Below are positions 37,204 through 45,112 of a stretch of DNA of 58,510 bases, one piece after another. The notes under the pieces were generated by a model. The model had not been told where the DNA came from. It worked only from the letters and a program-made list of their open reading frames with translations, and ran no database searches. The position numbers and the translations under genes were made by a program. Source of the DNA: Hydrogenophaga intermedia (GTDB taxonomy: Bacteria; Pseudomonadota; Gammaproteobacteria; Burkholderiales; Burkholderiaceae_C); contig CAMDCY010000002.1 of the NCBI GenBank assembly GCA_945890705.1, forward strand, positions 1 through 58,510, written 5' to 3'. Within the stretch, counting starts at the first letter, position 1. Every line of letters starts with the position of its first letter.

Positions 37204-37225
37204 ATCATATTGGCTGTCTGCAGCC
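37204..37225. promoter_or_regulatory. Candidate operator/promoter between the reductase and fucU genes
   Basis: The 113-base divergent gap contains the inverted repeat GGCTG (37212-37216) and CAGCC (37221-37225) with a four-base centre. Directly beside it on the minus strand is TATGAT (37209-37204), a good -10 for the reductase unit. The repeat would lie in the -10/-35 spacer. No dedicated regulator gene is adjacent, so which protein binds is unknown. Confidence 0.35.
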
Positions 37226-37283
37226 TAAAAGTCTTCTGCTAGGCCCATCCGACGTTGTCTTCCCTCACCATGGACGCTTCCCC

Positions 37284-37715
37284 ATGCTCAAAGGCCTATC
37301 TCCGCTGCTCAGCGCCGACTTGCTCCACGCCTTGGCGTCGATGGGGCATGGCGACGACATCGTGTTGGCCGACGCCAATTTCCCATCGGCCACCCATGCC
37401 AAGCGTTTGATCCGCATGCCCGGCGTGGGCGTGGGTGAGGTATTGGACGCGGTGTTGTCCGTGATGCCTTTGGACACCTTCGTCGATGCCCCCGCCTTGA
37501 CCATGCAGGTGGTGGGCGATGCGCAATCGACGCCACCCGCCGTTGCCGATTTCAACCGTGTGTTGGCGCGCCACGGGGCTCAGCCGGCCAGCTCATTGGA
37601 TCGCTTCGCGTTTTATGAGCGAGCGGCGCAAGCGTTTGCGGTGATCGCGACCGGGGAGACGCGGGTGTACGGGAACATCATCTTGCGCAAAGGCGTGGTA
37701 CTTCACCATGGCTGA
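37284..37715 (+). CDS. fucU: L-fucose mutarotase (RbsD/FucU family)
   Basis: This 143-residue protein interconverts the alpha and beta anomers of L-fucose. The N-terminus MLKGLSPLLSADLL, the motif MGHGDDIVLADANFP (residues 20-34, with the catalytic H22) and RFAFYERAAQAFAVI near residue 111 match FucU more closely than RbsD. The start at 37284 gives an N-terminus that aligns with E. coli FucU from its first residue. It heads the unit fucU-pfkB-eamA and is the best single clue to the substrate of this cluster. Confidence 0.9.
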   Translation: MLKGLSPLLSADLLHALASMGHGDDIVLADANFPSATHAKRLIRMPGVGVGEVLDAVLSVMPLDTFVDAPALTMQVVGDAQSTPPAVADFNRVLARHGAQPASSLDRFAFYERAAQAFAVIATGETRVYGNIILRKGVVLHHG

Positions 37716-38667
37716 TGCACACACTGCTGGCCCTTGGGACGTTGTCTGCGTGGCCAGTTGGAACGCCGACCTGGTGTCCCAGGTCGAGCGACCGCTGCGC
37801 AAAGGCGAGACCTTGATGGCTTCCCACTTTTCCATCGGGCCAGGTGGCAAAGGCAGCAACGCCTCGGTGGCGGCGGCGCGCCAAGGTGCCCAGGTGGCGT
37901 TGATTGCGCGCATCGGTGATGACGATTTTGGGCGCATGGGTTTGCGGCTGTGGCAAAGCGAAGGGATCGACTTTGCACACGTTGAACGTGCGCCTGGCGA
38001 GTCCAGCGGTGTGGCGCAAATTTGGGTCTACGCCGACGGCGACAACTCGGTGGCCGTGTGCCCGGGGGCAGGCTCGGGGCTTCAGCCCAGCCATGCCGAT
38101 GCGGCGCGCGAGCGGCTGGAGCACTGCCGGGTTGTCATGGCCTCGTGTGAGGTGCCGCTGGCCGTGACCGAGCGCGCTTTTGTCATCGCTCGCCAAGCGG
38201 GTGCCACCACGGTCTTGAACCCCGCGCCCGCGCAGCCACTGCCCGATGCGCTCATCCAGCTCACGGATGTGCTGACCCCCAACGAAACAGAGGTCCGTCT
38301 CTTGGCGCAGTTGCCGGTCAATGCCCCGGTGGCCGATGCCGCTCAACGGCTACTTGCGCGCGGTGCAGCGGCGGTGGTGGTCACGTTGGGCGGGTCCGGC
38401 TGTACCCTGTACCGACCGCAACAAGCGCCTGTGCATTTGCCCGGCCAGACCATGGCGGTGGTGGACAGCATCGGGGCTGGCGACACCTTCACCGGCGCCT
38501 TGGCAGCCGCCTTGGCCCGTGGGGAATCCTTGCCCAGCGCCATGGTCTTCGCCAATGCGGCAGCGGCATTATCTGTGACCGGGGCCGGTGCCATTGGGGG
38601 CATGCCGACACTGGCGCAGACCCAGGCACTGGTGCTGACGGCCCCTGTTGAGCCTGTGCTGAGATGA
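37708..38667 (+). CDS. PfkB family carbohydrate kinase (ribokinase-like)
   Basis: This 319-residue kinase has the ribokinase signature GPGGKGSN at 44-51 and the second PfkB signature with the anion hole and catalytic Asp, DSIGAGDTFTG, near residue 257. The overall spacing fits ribokinase, but the context (FucU and an oxidative sugar pathway) makes another sugar possible. It overlaps the end of fucU by eight bases and overlaps the next gene by ATGA. A kinase is not needed for the purely oxidative route, so it may open a second branch. Confidence 0.84.
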   Translation: MADAHTAGPWDVVCVASWNADLVSQVERPLRKGETLMASHFSIGPGGKGSNASVAAARQGAQVALIARIGDDDFGRMGLRLWQSEGIDFAHVERAPGESSGVAQIWVYADGDNSVAVCPGAGSGLQPSHADAARERLEHCRVVMASCEVPLAVTERAFVIARQAGATTVLNPAPAQPLPDALIQLTDVLTPNETEVRLLAQLPVNAPVADAAQRLLARGAAAVVVTLGGSGCTLYRPQQAPVHLPGQTMAVVDSIGAGDTFTGALAAALARGESLPSAMVFANAAAALSVTGAGAIGGMPTLAQTQALVLTAPVEPVLR

Positions 38668-39539
38668 TCCACCACAGCCGACCGTTGTTGGGTATCGTGC
38701 TGTTCCTGGGGTCGGGCGCTTGTTTCGCTTTGCTGGACACCACGGCCAAACACGTGGTGGCCACCGTCCCCGTGTTGATGGCGCTGGCGGTGCGTTACGT
38801 GTTGCAGGCGATTTTTTCCAGCACCTTCTTGATGGCCGCCAAGCAACATGCGCCGCTGCGCACCAACCGGCTGGGCTTGCAGTTGTTGCGCAGCGTGCTG
38901 TTGTTGGGCAGCTCGGTCGCGGCACTCTTCAGCCTCAAGCACATTCCTTTGGCCGAGTTCACCGCCATCGTCATGCTCACGCCACTGATGGTGTCGGTGA
39001 TTGCGGTGGTGGTGATGAAAGAAAAGCTCGACGGCGCCGGTTGGCTGCTGCTGGCATTGAGTTTTGCCGGCACCTTGTTGATCGTGCGGCCCGGTGGCGC
39101 TGCGTCGGGTTGGGGTGCGGTGTTTGCCCTGATTTGCGTATCACAGGCGGTGGCCTACCAGCTCTTGTCGGGTGTCCTGGGGCGAAGCGACAACCCCACG
39201 TCCACCCACTTGATCACGATGTGGAGCGCAGCGGTGCTGTTCACGCTGACCTTGCCTTGGAGTTGGTCTCCGATTGAGGATGCCGGGACTTGGGCTTGGT
39301 TGGCTTTTATGGGCCTCATTGGGGCCTTGGGCCATTGGCTACTGGCCCATGCGTTTCGCCACGCCCCCGCATCGACCTTGGCGCCTTTCAACTACGCCAA
39401 CTTGCTTTGGGCCACGCTGCTGGGTTGGTCGGTCTTTGGGCAGTTTCCCGATGCCATCGCCGCGACGGGCATGGCGCTCATCGCGGCGTGTGGGTTGATC
39501 AACACGCGGCGACACATGCGCCGCGACCGTCCTGCATAG
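38664..39539 (+). CDS. EamA/DMT family transporter
   Basis: This 291-residue membrane protein has ten predicted helices in two EamA halves, as in the drug/metabolite transporter superfamily. The first half ends near GAGWLLLALSFAGTLLIV, and the repeat begins again around residue 150. The ATG overlaps the kinase stop. Its substrate cannot be inferred from sequence; membership in the fucU unit suggests a sugar or pathway product. It converges on rpoD with 12 bases between. Confidence 0.84.
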   Translation: MIHHSRPLLGIVLFLGSGACFALLDTTAKHVVATVPVLMALAVRYVLQAIFSSTFLMAAKQHAPLRTNRLGLQLLRSVLLLGSSVAALFSLKHIPLAEFTAIVMLTPLMVSVIAVVVMKEKLDGAGWLLLALSFAGTLLIVRPGGAASGWGAVFALICVSQAVAYQLLSGVLGRSDNPTSTHLITMWSAAVLFTLTLPWSWSPIEDAGTWAWLAFMGLIGALGHWLLAHAFRHAPASTLAPFNYANLLWATLLGWSVFGQFPDAIAATGMALIAACGLINTRRHMRRDRPA

Positions 39540-39551
39540 CCCAGAGGTTAC

Positions 39552-41819
39552 TCAGATCGAGTCGATGAAGCTGCGCAGCTTGTCAGAGCGGCTGGGGTGT
39601 TTCAACTTGCGCACCGCTTTGCTCTCGATCTGACGGATGCGCTCGCGCGTGACGTCGAACTGTTTGCCCACCTCTTCCAGGGTGTGGTCGGTGGACATCT
39701 CGATGCCAAAACGCATGCGCAGCACCTTGGCTTCGCGCGGCGTGAGGCTGTCCAAGATTTCCTTGACCACGTCGCGCAGGCCGGCTTGCATGGCGGCTTC
39801 GATGGGGGCGGTGTTCGCTTGGTCTTCGATGAAGTCACCCAGGTGCGAATCGTCGTCGTCACCGATCGGCGTTTCCATGGAGATCGGCTCTTTGGCGATC
39901 TTCATGATCTTGCGGATCTTGTCTTCGGGCATTTCCATCTTCTCGGCCAAGATGGATGCGTCGGGCTCAAAGCCGTGCTCTTGCAAGTGCTGGCGGCTCA
40001 GGCGGTTCATCTTGTTGATGGTCTCGATCATGTGCACCGGAATGCGGATGGTGCGCGCCTGGTCGGCGATCGAGCGGGTGATGGCCTGACGAATCCACCA
40101 GGTGGCGTAGGTCGAGAACTTGTAGCCGCGGCGGTATTCGAACTTGTCCACCGCTTTCATCAAACCGATGTTGCCCTCTTGGATCAGGTCCAAGAACTGC
40201 AGGCCCCGGTTGGTGTACTTCTTGGCGATCGAGATCACCAAGCGCAGGTTGGCCTCGATCATTTCTTTCTTGGCGTGGCGCGACGAGGTCTCGCCTTGGT
40301 TCATGCGCTTGTTGATGTCCTTGAGGTGGGCCAGCGGGATCACCACGCTGCTTTGCAGGTTGATGAGGGCTTGTTGCAGCTCTTGGATGGGCGGGATGTT
40401 GCGCTGGATTACCACGCTCCAAGGCTTACCCGCGGCGGCTTGCTTTTCCACCCACTTCAAGTTGAGCAGGTTGTCGGCAAACTCTTTGACGAATTTGTCT
40501 TGGGGCATACCGCACTTGTCGACGATGATGCGGCGCAGCTCGCGCTCTTTTTTGCGCACATCTTCGACTTGGCCGCGCACGGTGGTGCAAAGCTTTTCAA
40601 TGGCTTTGGCGGTGAAGCGGATCGACATCAGGATGTCGGTCAGTGTGTTTTGGGTCTTGATGTAGGCGGGTGTGCCGTAGCCGTCTTTGTCGTAGGACTT
40701 GTGCAGTTTCTCAAACGTGACGCGCATTTTGTCGAAGCGCTCGAGCGCTTCGCGCTTGAGTTCCTCGAGCTTGCGGGTCATGGCTTTGGAGCCGCCTTTG
40801 CCGTCGTCGTCGTCGGCTTCGTCGTAGCTGTCGAAGTCTTCTTCAGCCACGTAGTCGTCGGCGGCGTCTGCGTCGACAAAGCCGTCGACCACGGTAGAGA
40901 TCACCACCTTGCCGGCCCGAATGTCTTCGGCCATGGCCAAGATCTCGGCGATGGTGGCGGGGCTTTCGCTGATGGCGGCCATCATGTCGTTCAAGCCGCC
41001 TTCGATGCGCTTGGCGATTTCAATCTCGCCTTCGCGCGTCAACAATTCAACTGTGCCCATTTCGCGCATGTACATGCGCACGGGGTCGGTGGTGCGGCCG
41101 AATTCGCTGTCCACGGTGGACAAAGCAGCTTCGGCTTCTTCTTCGGCTTCTTCTTCGGTCGCAGCGGTCGGACCGTTGTTGTTCAGCAGCAGGGTCTCGG
41201 CATCGGGCGTTTGTTCGTAAACGGCCACGCCCATGTCGTTGAGCAAGGACACCACGACTTCGAGCGTTTCGGCTTCGACCAGTTTGTCGGGCAGGTGGTC
41301 GTTGATTTCGCCGTGGGTCAGGTAGCCGCGGGTTTTGCCCAGCTTGATCAGGGTCTTCAAACGCTCGCGGCGGTTTTTGGCTTCTTCTTCGGACAAGACG
41401 GTTTCGTCCAAGCCGAATTCTTTCATCAAGGCGCGCTCTTTGGCCTTGCTGATCTTCATGCGCAGGGGTTTGACTTTTTCGGTCGGTTGGTCGCTGGAGA
41501 CCTCGACTTCACCGCTCAATTCGTCGTCGATGTCGCTCAGGTCGATGTCGTCTATAGGCGTGTCTTTGCCGGCTTTGCCTTTGACCGGGGCCTTTTTCTT
41601 GGCTGCTGCTGCTTTGGCAGCAGGCGTTTTGACAGCGACTTTTGCAGGGGCCTTGGCAACGGGTTTGGCAACGGGCTTGGTGGGTGCCTTGGCGGCCACT
41701 TTCGCGGCAGCTTTGACGGGCGCCTTGGCACTCACGGCTGAGGCTTTGGTCTTTTTGTCATTGGCGACCGTTTTGGGCGTGGACTTGGCTGCAGGCGCAG
41801 GGTTTTTTTTGGCGGGCAT
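39552..41819 (-). CDS. rpoD: RNA polymerase sigma factor RpoD (sigma-70)
   Basis: This 755-residue primary sigma factor has all regions: 1.1 around residues 125-210, the long non-conserved insert with acidic stretches, regions 2.1-2.4 ([19 protein letters not shown] and [19 protein letters not shown]), region 3, and the 4.2 helix-turn-helix [19 protein letters not shown]. The first 90 residues are a Lys/Ala/Pro low-complexity tail. The ATG at 41819 has AGGT upstream and gives MPAKK. A TTG four codons earlier is rejected. It lies 263 bases behind dnaG. Confidence 0.98.
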   Translation of the reverse strand: MPAKKNPAPAAKSTPKTVANDKKTKASAVSAKAPVKAAAKVAAKAPTKPVAKPVAKAPAKVAVKTPAAKAAAAKKKAPVKGKAGKDTPIDDIDLSDIDDELSGEVEVSSDQPTEKVKPLRMKISKAKERALMKEFGLDETVLSEEEAKNRRERLKTLIKLGKTRGYLTHGEINDHLPDKLVEAETLEVVVSLLNDMGVAVYEQTPDAETLLLNNNGPTAATEEEAEEEAEAALSTVDSEFGRTTDPVRMYMREMGTVELLTREGEIEIAKRIEGGLNDMMAAISESPATIAEILAMAEDIRAGKVVISTVVDGFVDADAADDYVAEEDFDSYDEADDDDGKGGSKAMTRKLEELKREALERFDKMRVTFEKLHKSYDKDGYGTPAYIKTQNTLTDILMSIRFTAKAIEKLCTTVRGQVEDVRKKERELRRIIVDKCGMPQDKFVKEFADNLLNLKWVEKQAAAGKPWSVVIQRNIPPIQELQQALINLQSSVVIPLAHLKDINKRMNQGETSSRHAKKEMIEANLRLVISIAKKYTNRGLQFLDLIQEGNIGLMKAVDKFEYRRGYKFSTYATWWIRQAITRSIADQARTIRIPVHMIETINKMNRLSRQHLQEHGFEPDASILAEKMEMPEDKIRKIMKIAKEPISMETPIGDDDDSHLGDFIEDQANTAPIEAAMQAGLRDVVKEILDSLTPREAKVLRMRFGIEMSTDHTLEEVGKQFDVTRERIRQIESKAVRKLKHPSRSDKLRSFIDSI
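41574..41816 (-). repeat. Lys/Ala-rich low-complexity segment of rpoD
   Basis: About 80 codons at the start of rpoD encode imperfect repeats of AKxPAKxA type (for example [28 protein letters not shown]). The DNA is correspondingly repetitive, with recurring GGCAACGGG and GCCTTGGC words. Similar tails are common in Burkholderiales RpoD; they are disordered and could bind nucleic acid. Copy number may vary between strains. Confidence 0.7.
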
Positions 41820-42062
41820 GGGTGACCTCAATCTGGACAGACGTGAAATGGGCGTGTGTGGTCAATGTAGGGCCGCGATGAGGCGACCTGATTGGCCTGC
41901 AAGCTGGTGGGGCGAACATTTGGTGTGCAATCCTTGCGGTGCGTCATGAGGCGGTTGGCCTGCTGATGTGACGTGCCCGAGAACCGTGGGTTCTGTGCTC
42001 CCTGTGCGGGGTGGGCTGATGACCGGAGGTGTTGCTGTCGCGCTTGCTGAAAACCAATGTGG

Positions 42063-42071
42063 ATTATACCA
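42063..42071 (-). promoter_or_regulatory. Candidate extended -10 promoter of rpoD
   Basis: On the minus strand TGGTATAAT (42071-42063) gives a perfect TATAAT with an extended -10 TG. It starts 12 bases behind the dnaG stop. No convincing -35 is seen. Transcription from here would leave a leader of about 237 bases before rpoD; no small gene or known RNA element was recognised in it. Confidence 0.55.
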
Positions 42072-42082
42072 GCCGCAGCCGA

Positions 42083-43948
42083 TCAGTTGGGACGGTATTG
42101 GGCCATGCGCTCGTTGAGGGCTTTGAGCCGGGCCATGGCCTGGGGGTCGTGGTCAGCTTGTTCGGCCAAGGCGGTGCTTTGTTTGCGCCACTCGTCCATG
42201 CGCAAACGGGCCATGACGTCTTGAAGTTCTGCCGTGTCGGTTTCGTCGTGGTTGGGGTCGTTGACGAATTCGGCTTGGGCCAAGGCGAAGGCCTCTTGGG
42301 CGTGGCCGCGCAGGCCTTCGCGCAGAGATGCCCATGACTGCGGTCCATATTCCAAGCGCTGAGCGTCGAGCCAGGCAAACAAGGCCCCGTGGGGCGCCCC
42401 GAGTTCGGTGAGCATGGCGTGGTCTTCGTGGCTGAGTTGGTCCCAAGCCGATGGGTTGACCAGCAACAGGCCCAGCGCCCGGTCGGCTCGACTGGCCACA
42501 CCTCTGCGAGGACCACTCACGCGCACCGGTCGTGGTTCGGGGGCGCTGCGGCGCCCCCCACGTGGGTCGCGCGTGTCCGCCCGCGCGTTGGCGCGGCTCG
42601 CTGGCGCATTGCGATTGGTCGTGGCGCGCGGGTGCCACAGGTCGTGCAGGTCTTGCGCGTCCAGGTCGGCGAGTTTGGCCAATTCGCCCAGGAGTTGACG
42701 CTTGAGCGCGCCGTCGGGCAAGGCGCTCCACAGCGGGCGGGCCTGCGCGGCCATGCGGGCGCGACCTTCGGCGGTGCTCAGGTCGCAATCGGCGCTGGCC
42801 GCGTCCAGCAAAAAACGCGACAGCGGCTCGGCGTTTTTCACGCACTGGGCAAAGGCCTCGGTGCCGTTGGCGCGGATGAAGCTGTCGGGGTCGTGTTCGG
42901 CCGGCAGAAACAAAAACTTCACGCTGCGCGTGTCGTGGGCCAAGGGCAGGACGGCGTCGAGTGCCTTGCGTGCGGCGCGCCGACCCGCGGCGTCTCCATC
43001 AAAGCTGAAAACGATGGACTCGGTGAAGCGAAACAACTTGTTCACGTGATCGGGGGTGCACGCCGTGCCCAAGGTGGCCACCGCGTTGCCAAATCCCAGC
43101 TGCGCCAAGGCCACCACGTCCATGTAGCCCTCGGTGACCAAGGCGTAGCCTTTGACGCGGATGTCGGTGCGCGCTTCAAACAAGCCGTAGAGTTCACGGC
43201 CTTTGCTGAAGACTGGGGTTTCGGGCGAGTTGAGGTATTTGGGCTCGCCCTTGTCGAGCACACGTCCTCCAAAGCCGATGCACTCGCCTTTGACGTTGCG
43301 GATCGGAAACATGATGCGGTCACGAAAGCGGTCGTAGCGCCGGCGTTCGGACGCGGGCACGGTGCTGTCCTCTTCGTTGTCGTGCGCGATCACCAGGCCC
43401 GAGGTGACCAGCTGCTCGTCGCTGTAATCGGGGAAGGTGCTCGCCAGGGTGCGCCAGCCTTCGGGCGAAAAGCCCAGGCCAAAGGTTTTGGCGATTTTTC
43501 CCGACAGGCCACGGCCTTTGAGGTATTCAATGGCGCGGGGCGAGGCTTTGAGGTGTTGGGTGTAGGCGTGTGCGGCAGTTTCCAGCACATCGGACAGGGT
43601 GGCTTGTTGGCGGCGCAGCTGCGCGGCGCGTTCGCGGTCTTGCGGCGAGGCGTCGTCTTGGGGCACGTTCAGGCCCACCTGTTGGGCCAAGTCGGTCACG
43701 GCTTCGACAAAGCCCATACCCGCGTGCTCCATCAAGAAGCCGATCGCGTTGCCGTTCACGCCACAGCCAAAGCAGTGGTAGAACTGTTTGGTCGGGCTGA
43801 CGCTGAACGATGGCGATTTTTCCCCGTGGAATGGACACAGGCCCATGAAATTCGCGCCGCCCTTTTTGAGCTGCACGTAGCGGCCTACCACGTCAACGAT
43901 GTCGACGCGGTTGAGCAGCTCTTGGATGAAGTGTTGGGGGATGGACAT
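42083..43948 (-). CDS. dnaG: DNA primase DnaG
   Basis: This 621-residue primase makes the RNA primers for replication. The N-terminal zinc-binding domain shows C38, H41, C59 and C62. The TOPRIM core has EGYMDVVAL near residue 271 and the acidic SFDGDAAGRRA near residue 313. A Pro/Arg-rich linker near residues 455-485 precedes the DnaB-binding C-terminal domain. It precedes rpoD as in the macromolecular synthesis operon, but rpsU is not next to it. Confidence 0.97.
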   Translation of the reverse strand: MSIPQHFIQELLNRVDIVDVVGRYVQLKKGGANFMGLCPFHGEKSPSFSVSPTKQFYHCFGCGVNGNAIGFLMEHAGMGFVEAVTDLAQQVGLNVPQDDASPQDRERAAQLRRQQATLSDVLETAAHAYTQHLKASPRAIEYLKGRGLSGKIAKTFGLGFSPEGWRTLASTFPDYSDEQLVTSGLVIAHDNEEDSTVPASERRRYDRFRDRIMFPIRNVKGECIGFGGRVLDKGEPKYLNSPETPVFSKGRELYGLFEARTDIRVKGYALVTEGYMDVVALAQLGFGNAVATLGTACTPDHVNKLFRFTESIVFSFDGDAAGRRAARKALDAVLPLAHDTRSVKFLFLPAEHDPDSFIRANGTEAFAQCVKNAEPLSRFLLDAASADCDLSTAEGRARMAAQARPLWSALPDGALKRQLLGELAKLADLDAQDLHDLWHPRATTNRNAPASRANARADTRDPRGGRRSAPEPRPVRVSGPRRGVASRADRALGLLLVNPSAWDQLSHEDHAMLTELGAPHGALFAWLDAQRLEYGPQSWASLREGLRGHAQEAFALAQAEFVNDPNHDETDTAELQDVMARLRMDEWRKQSTALAEQADHDPQAMARLKALNERMAQYRPN

Positions 43949-44007
43949 GGCGGATCAGCACAATAGCTTAACCCGTCTGCCCACCCCCATGGACGAGGAT
44001 TGCGTGT

Positions 44008-45051
44008 TTATCGGTAGCCCACGCGGTCGAGCATTTGCTGCACCTTGGTGAGGTTCTTGGAGACCACGCCCAAGGCGATGGTGTCGGCCTTAAACGTGTC
44101 CCCGCCCATGGTTTTGAGCGCGGGGTTGTCCACCTTCACGCCCTTGGCCGCTGGGAACTCGTTGTTGCCGTTGGCGAAGTAGTCCTGGGCAAATGGGCTG
44201 GCCAAAAACTCCATGAAGGCCACGGCGTGGGCGGTGTTTTTGACGTGCTGGGCAATGGCCGCGCCGGCGATGTTCACGTGTGTGCCGCTGCTGGCTTGGT
44301 TGGGGAAAACCACTTGCACCTTGGCCATGGTGGCGCGGTCTTCGGGCTTGTCCGACCTCATCAAACGCGCCACGTAATAGGTGTTGGTCAGCGCCACGCC
44401 GCACTCGCCCGAGGCCACGGCACGGACTTGGTCGGTGTCGCCGCCTTTGGGCGCGCGTGCCATGTTGCTCACCATGCCTTTGAGCCAAGCTTCGCCCTTG
44501 GCCTCGCCCAAGCGCTCCACGGTGGTGGCGAACAGCGACAGGTTGTAGGGGTGTGAGCCCGAGCGGGTGCACAAGAGGCCTTTGAGTTTGGGGTCGGCCA
44601 GTTGTTCGTAAGTGGCCACGTCAGCGGCTTTGACACGGGCGGGATCAAACACGACCACGCGGGCGCGGGTCGAAAAACCGGTCCAGGTCACGCCGTCTTT
44701 GGTGGGAGTGGCGCGCAGGTGGGCAGGGATGGCCGCGTCGAGCTTGGCCGATTTCATGGGTTTGAACAAACCTTGGGCATCGGCGCTGGCCATGCGAGTG
44801 GCGTCGACCAGCACAATCACATCGGCGGGGGAGGCGCTGCCCTCGGCCTTCAGACGCGCCACGATGCCGGCGTCGTCCGCGTCGACGCGGTTGATTTTGA
44901 TGCCCGTGGTTTCGGTGAATTTGGCGTACATGGCCTCGTCCGATTGGTAGTGGCGCGCGGAATACAGGTTCAACACCTTGTCGTTGGACAGGGCAAGGGT
45001 GCTGGTGAGGCTGGAGGCCAAAACGATGGCGGTGAGGGCAAAGCGGCGCAT
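44008..45051 (-). CDS. Iron(III) ABC transporter substrate-binding protein (FutA/FbpA type)
   Basis: This 347-residue periplasmic protein has a signal peptide of about 20 residues (MRRFALTAIVLASSLTSTLA), then LNLYSARHYQSDEAMYAKF, the opening of the FutA1/FbpA iron-binding family. The tyrosines typical of ferric ligands appear in LYSARHYQ (one or two) and in TNTYYVARL near residue 222. The start at 45051 was taken at the signal peptide; the frame is open up to 45459 inside the divergent gene. No permease or ATPase gene is adjacent. A candidate Fur box overlaps its promoter. Confidence 0.88.
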   Translation of the reverse strand: MRRFALTAIVLASSLTSTLALSNDKVLNLYSARHYQSDEAMYAKFTETTGIKINRVDADDAGIVARLKAEGSASPADVIVLVDATRMASADAQGLFKPMKSAKLDAAIPAHLRATPTKDGVTWTGFSTRARVVVFDPARVKAADVATYEQLADPKLKGLLCTRSGSHPYNLSLFATTVERLGEAKGEAWLKGMVSNMARAPKGGDTDQVRAVASGECGVALTNTYYVARLMRSDKPEDRATMAKVQVVFPNQASSGTHVNIAGAAIAQHVKNTAHAVAFMEFLASPFAQDYFANGNNEFPAAKGVKVDNPALKTMGGDTFKADTIALGVVSKNLTKVQQMLDRVGYR

Positions 45052-45112
45052 GGTTGAAAATCCTTCGATTTCAAAGTGGTTGAACAAGTGTTGGTAGAAA
45101 GGTGAAAAACGA

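Noticed and set aside
39597-41741. Open frame of 714 codons on the plus strand inside rpoD
   Set aside because: It lies opposite all conserved regions of RpoD, and its composition (Phe, His, Val repeats) reflects the complement of the sigma factor codons.
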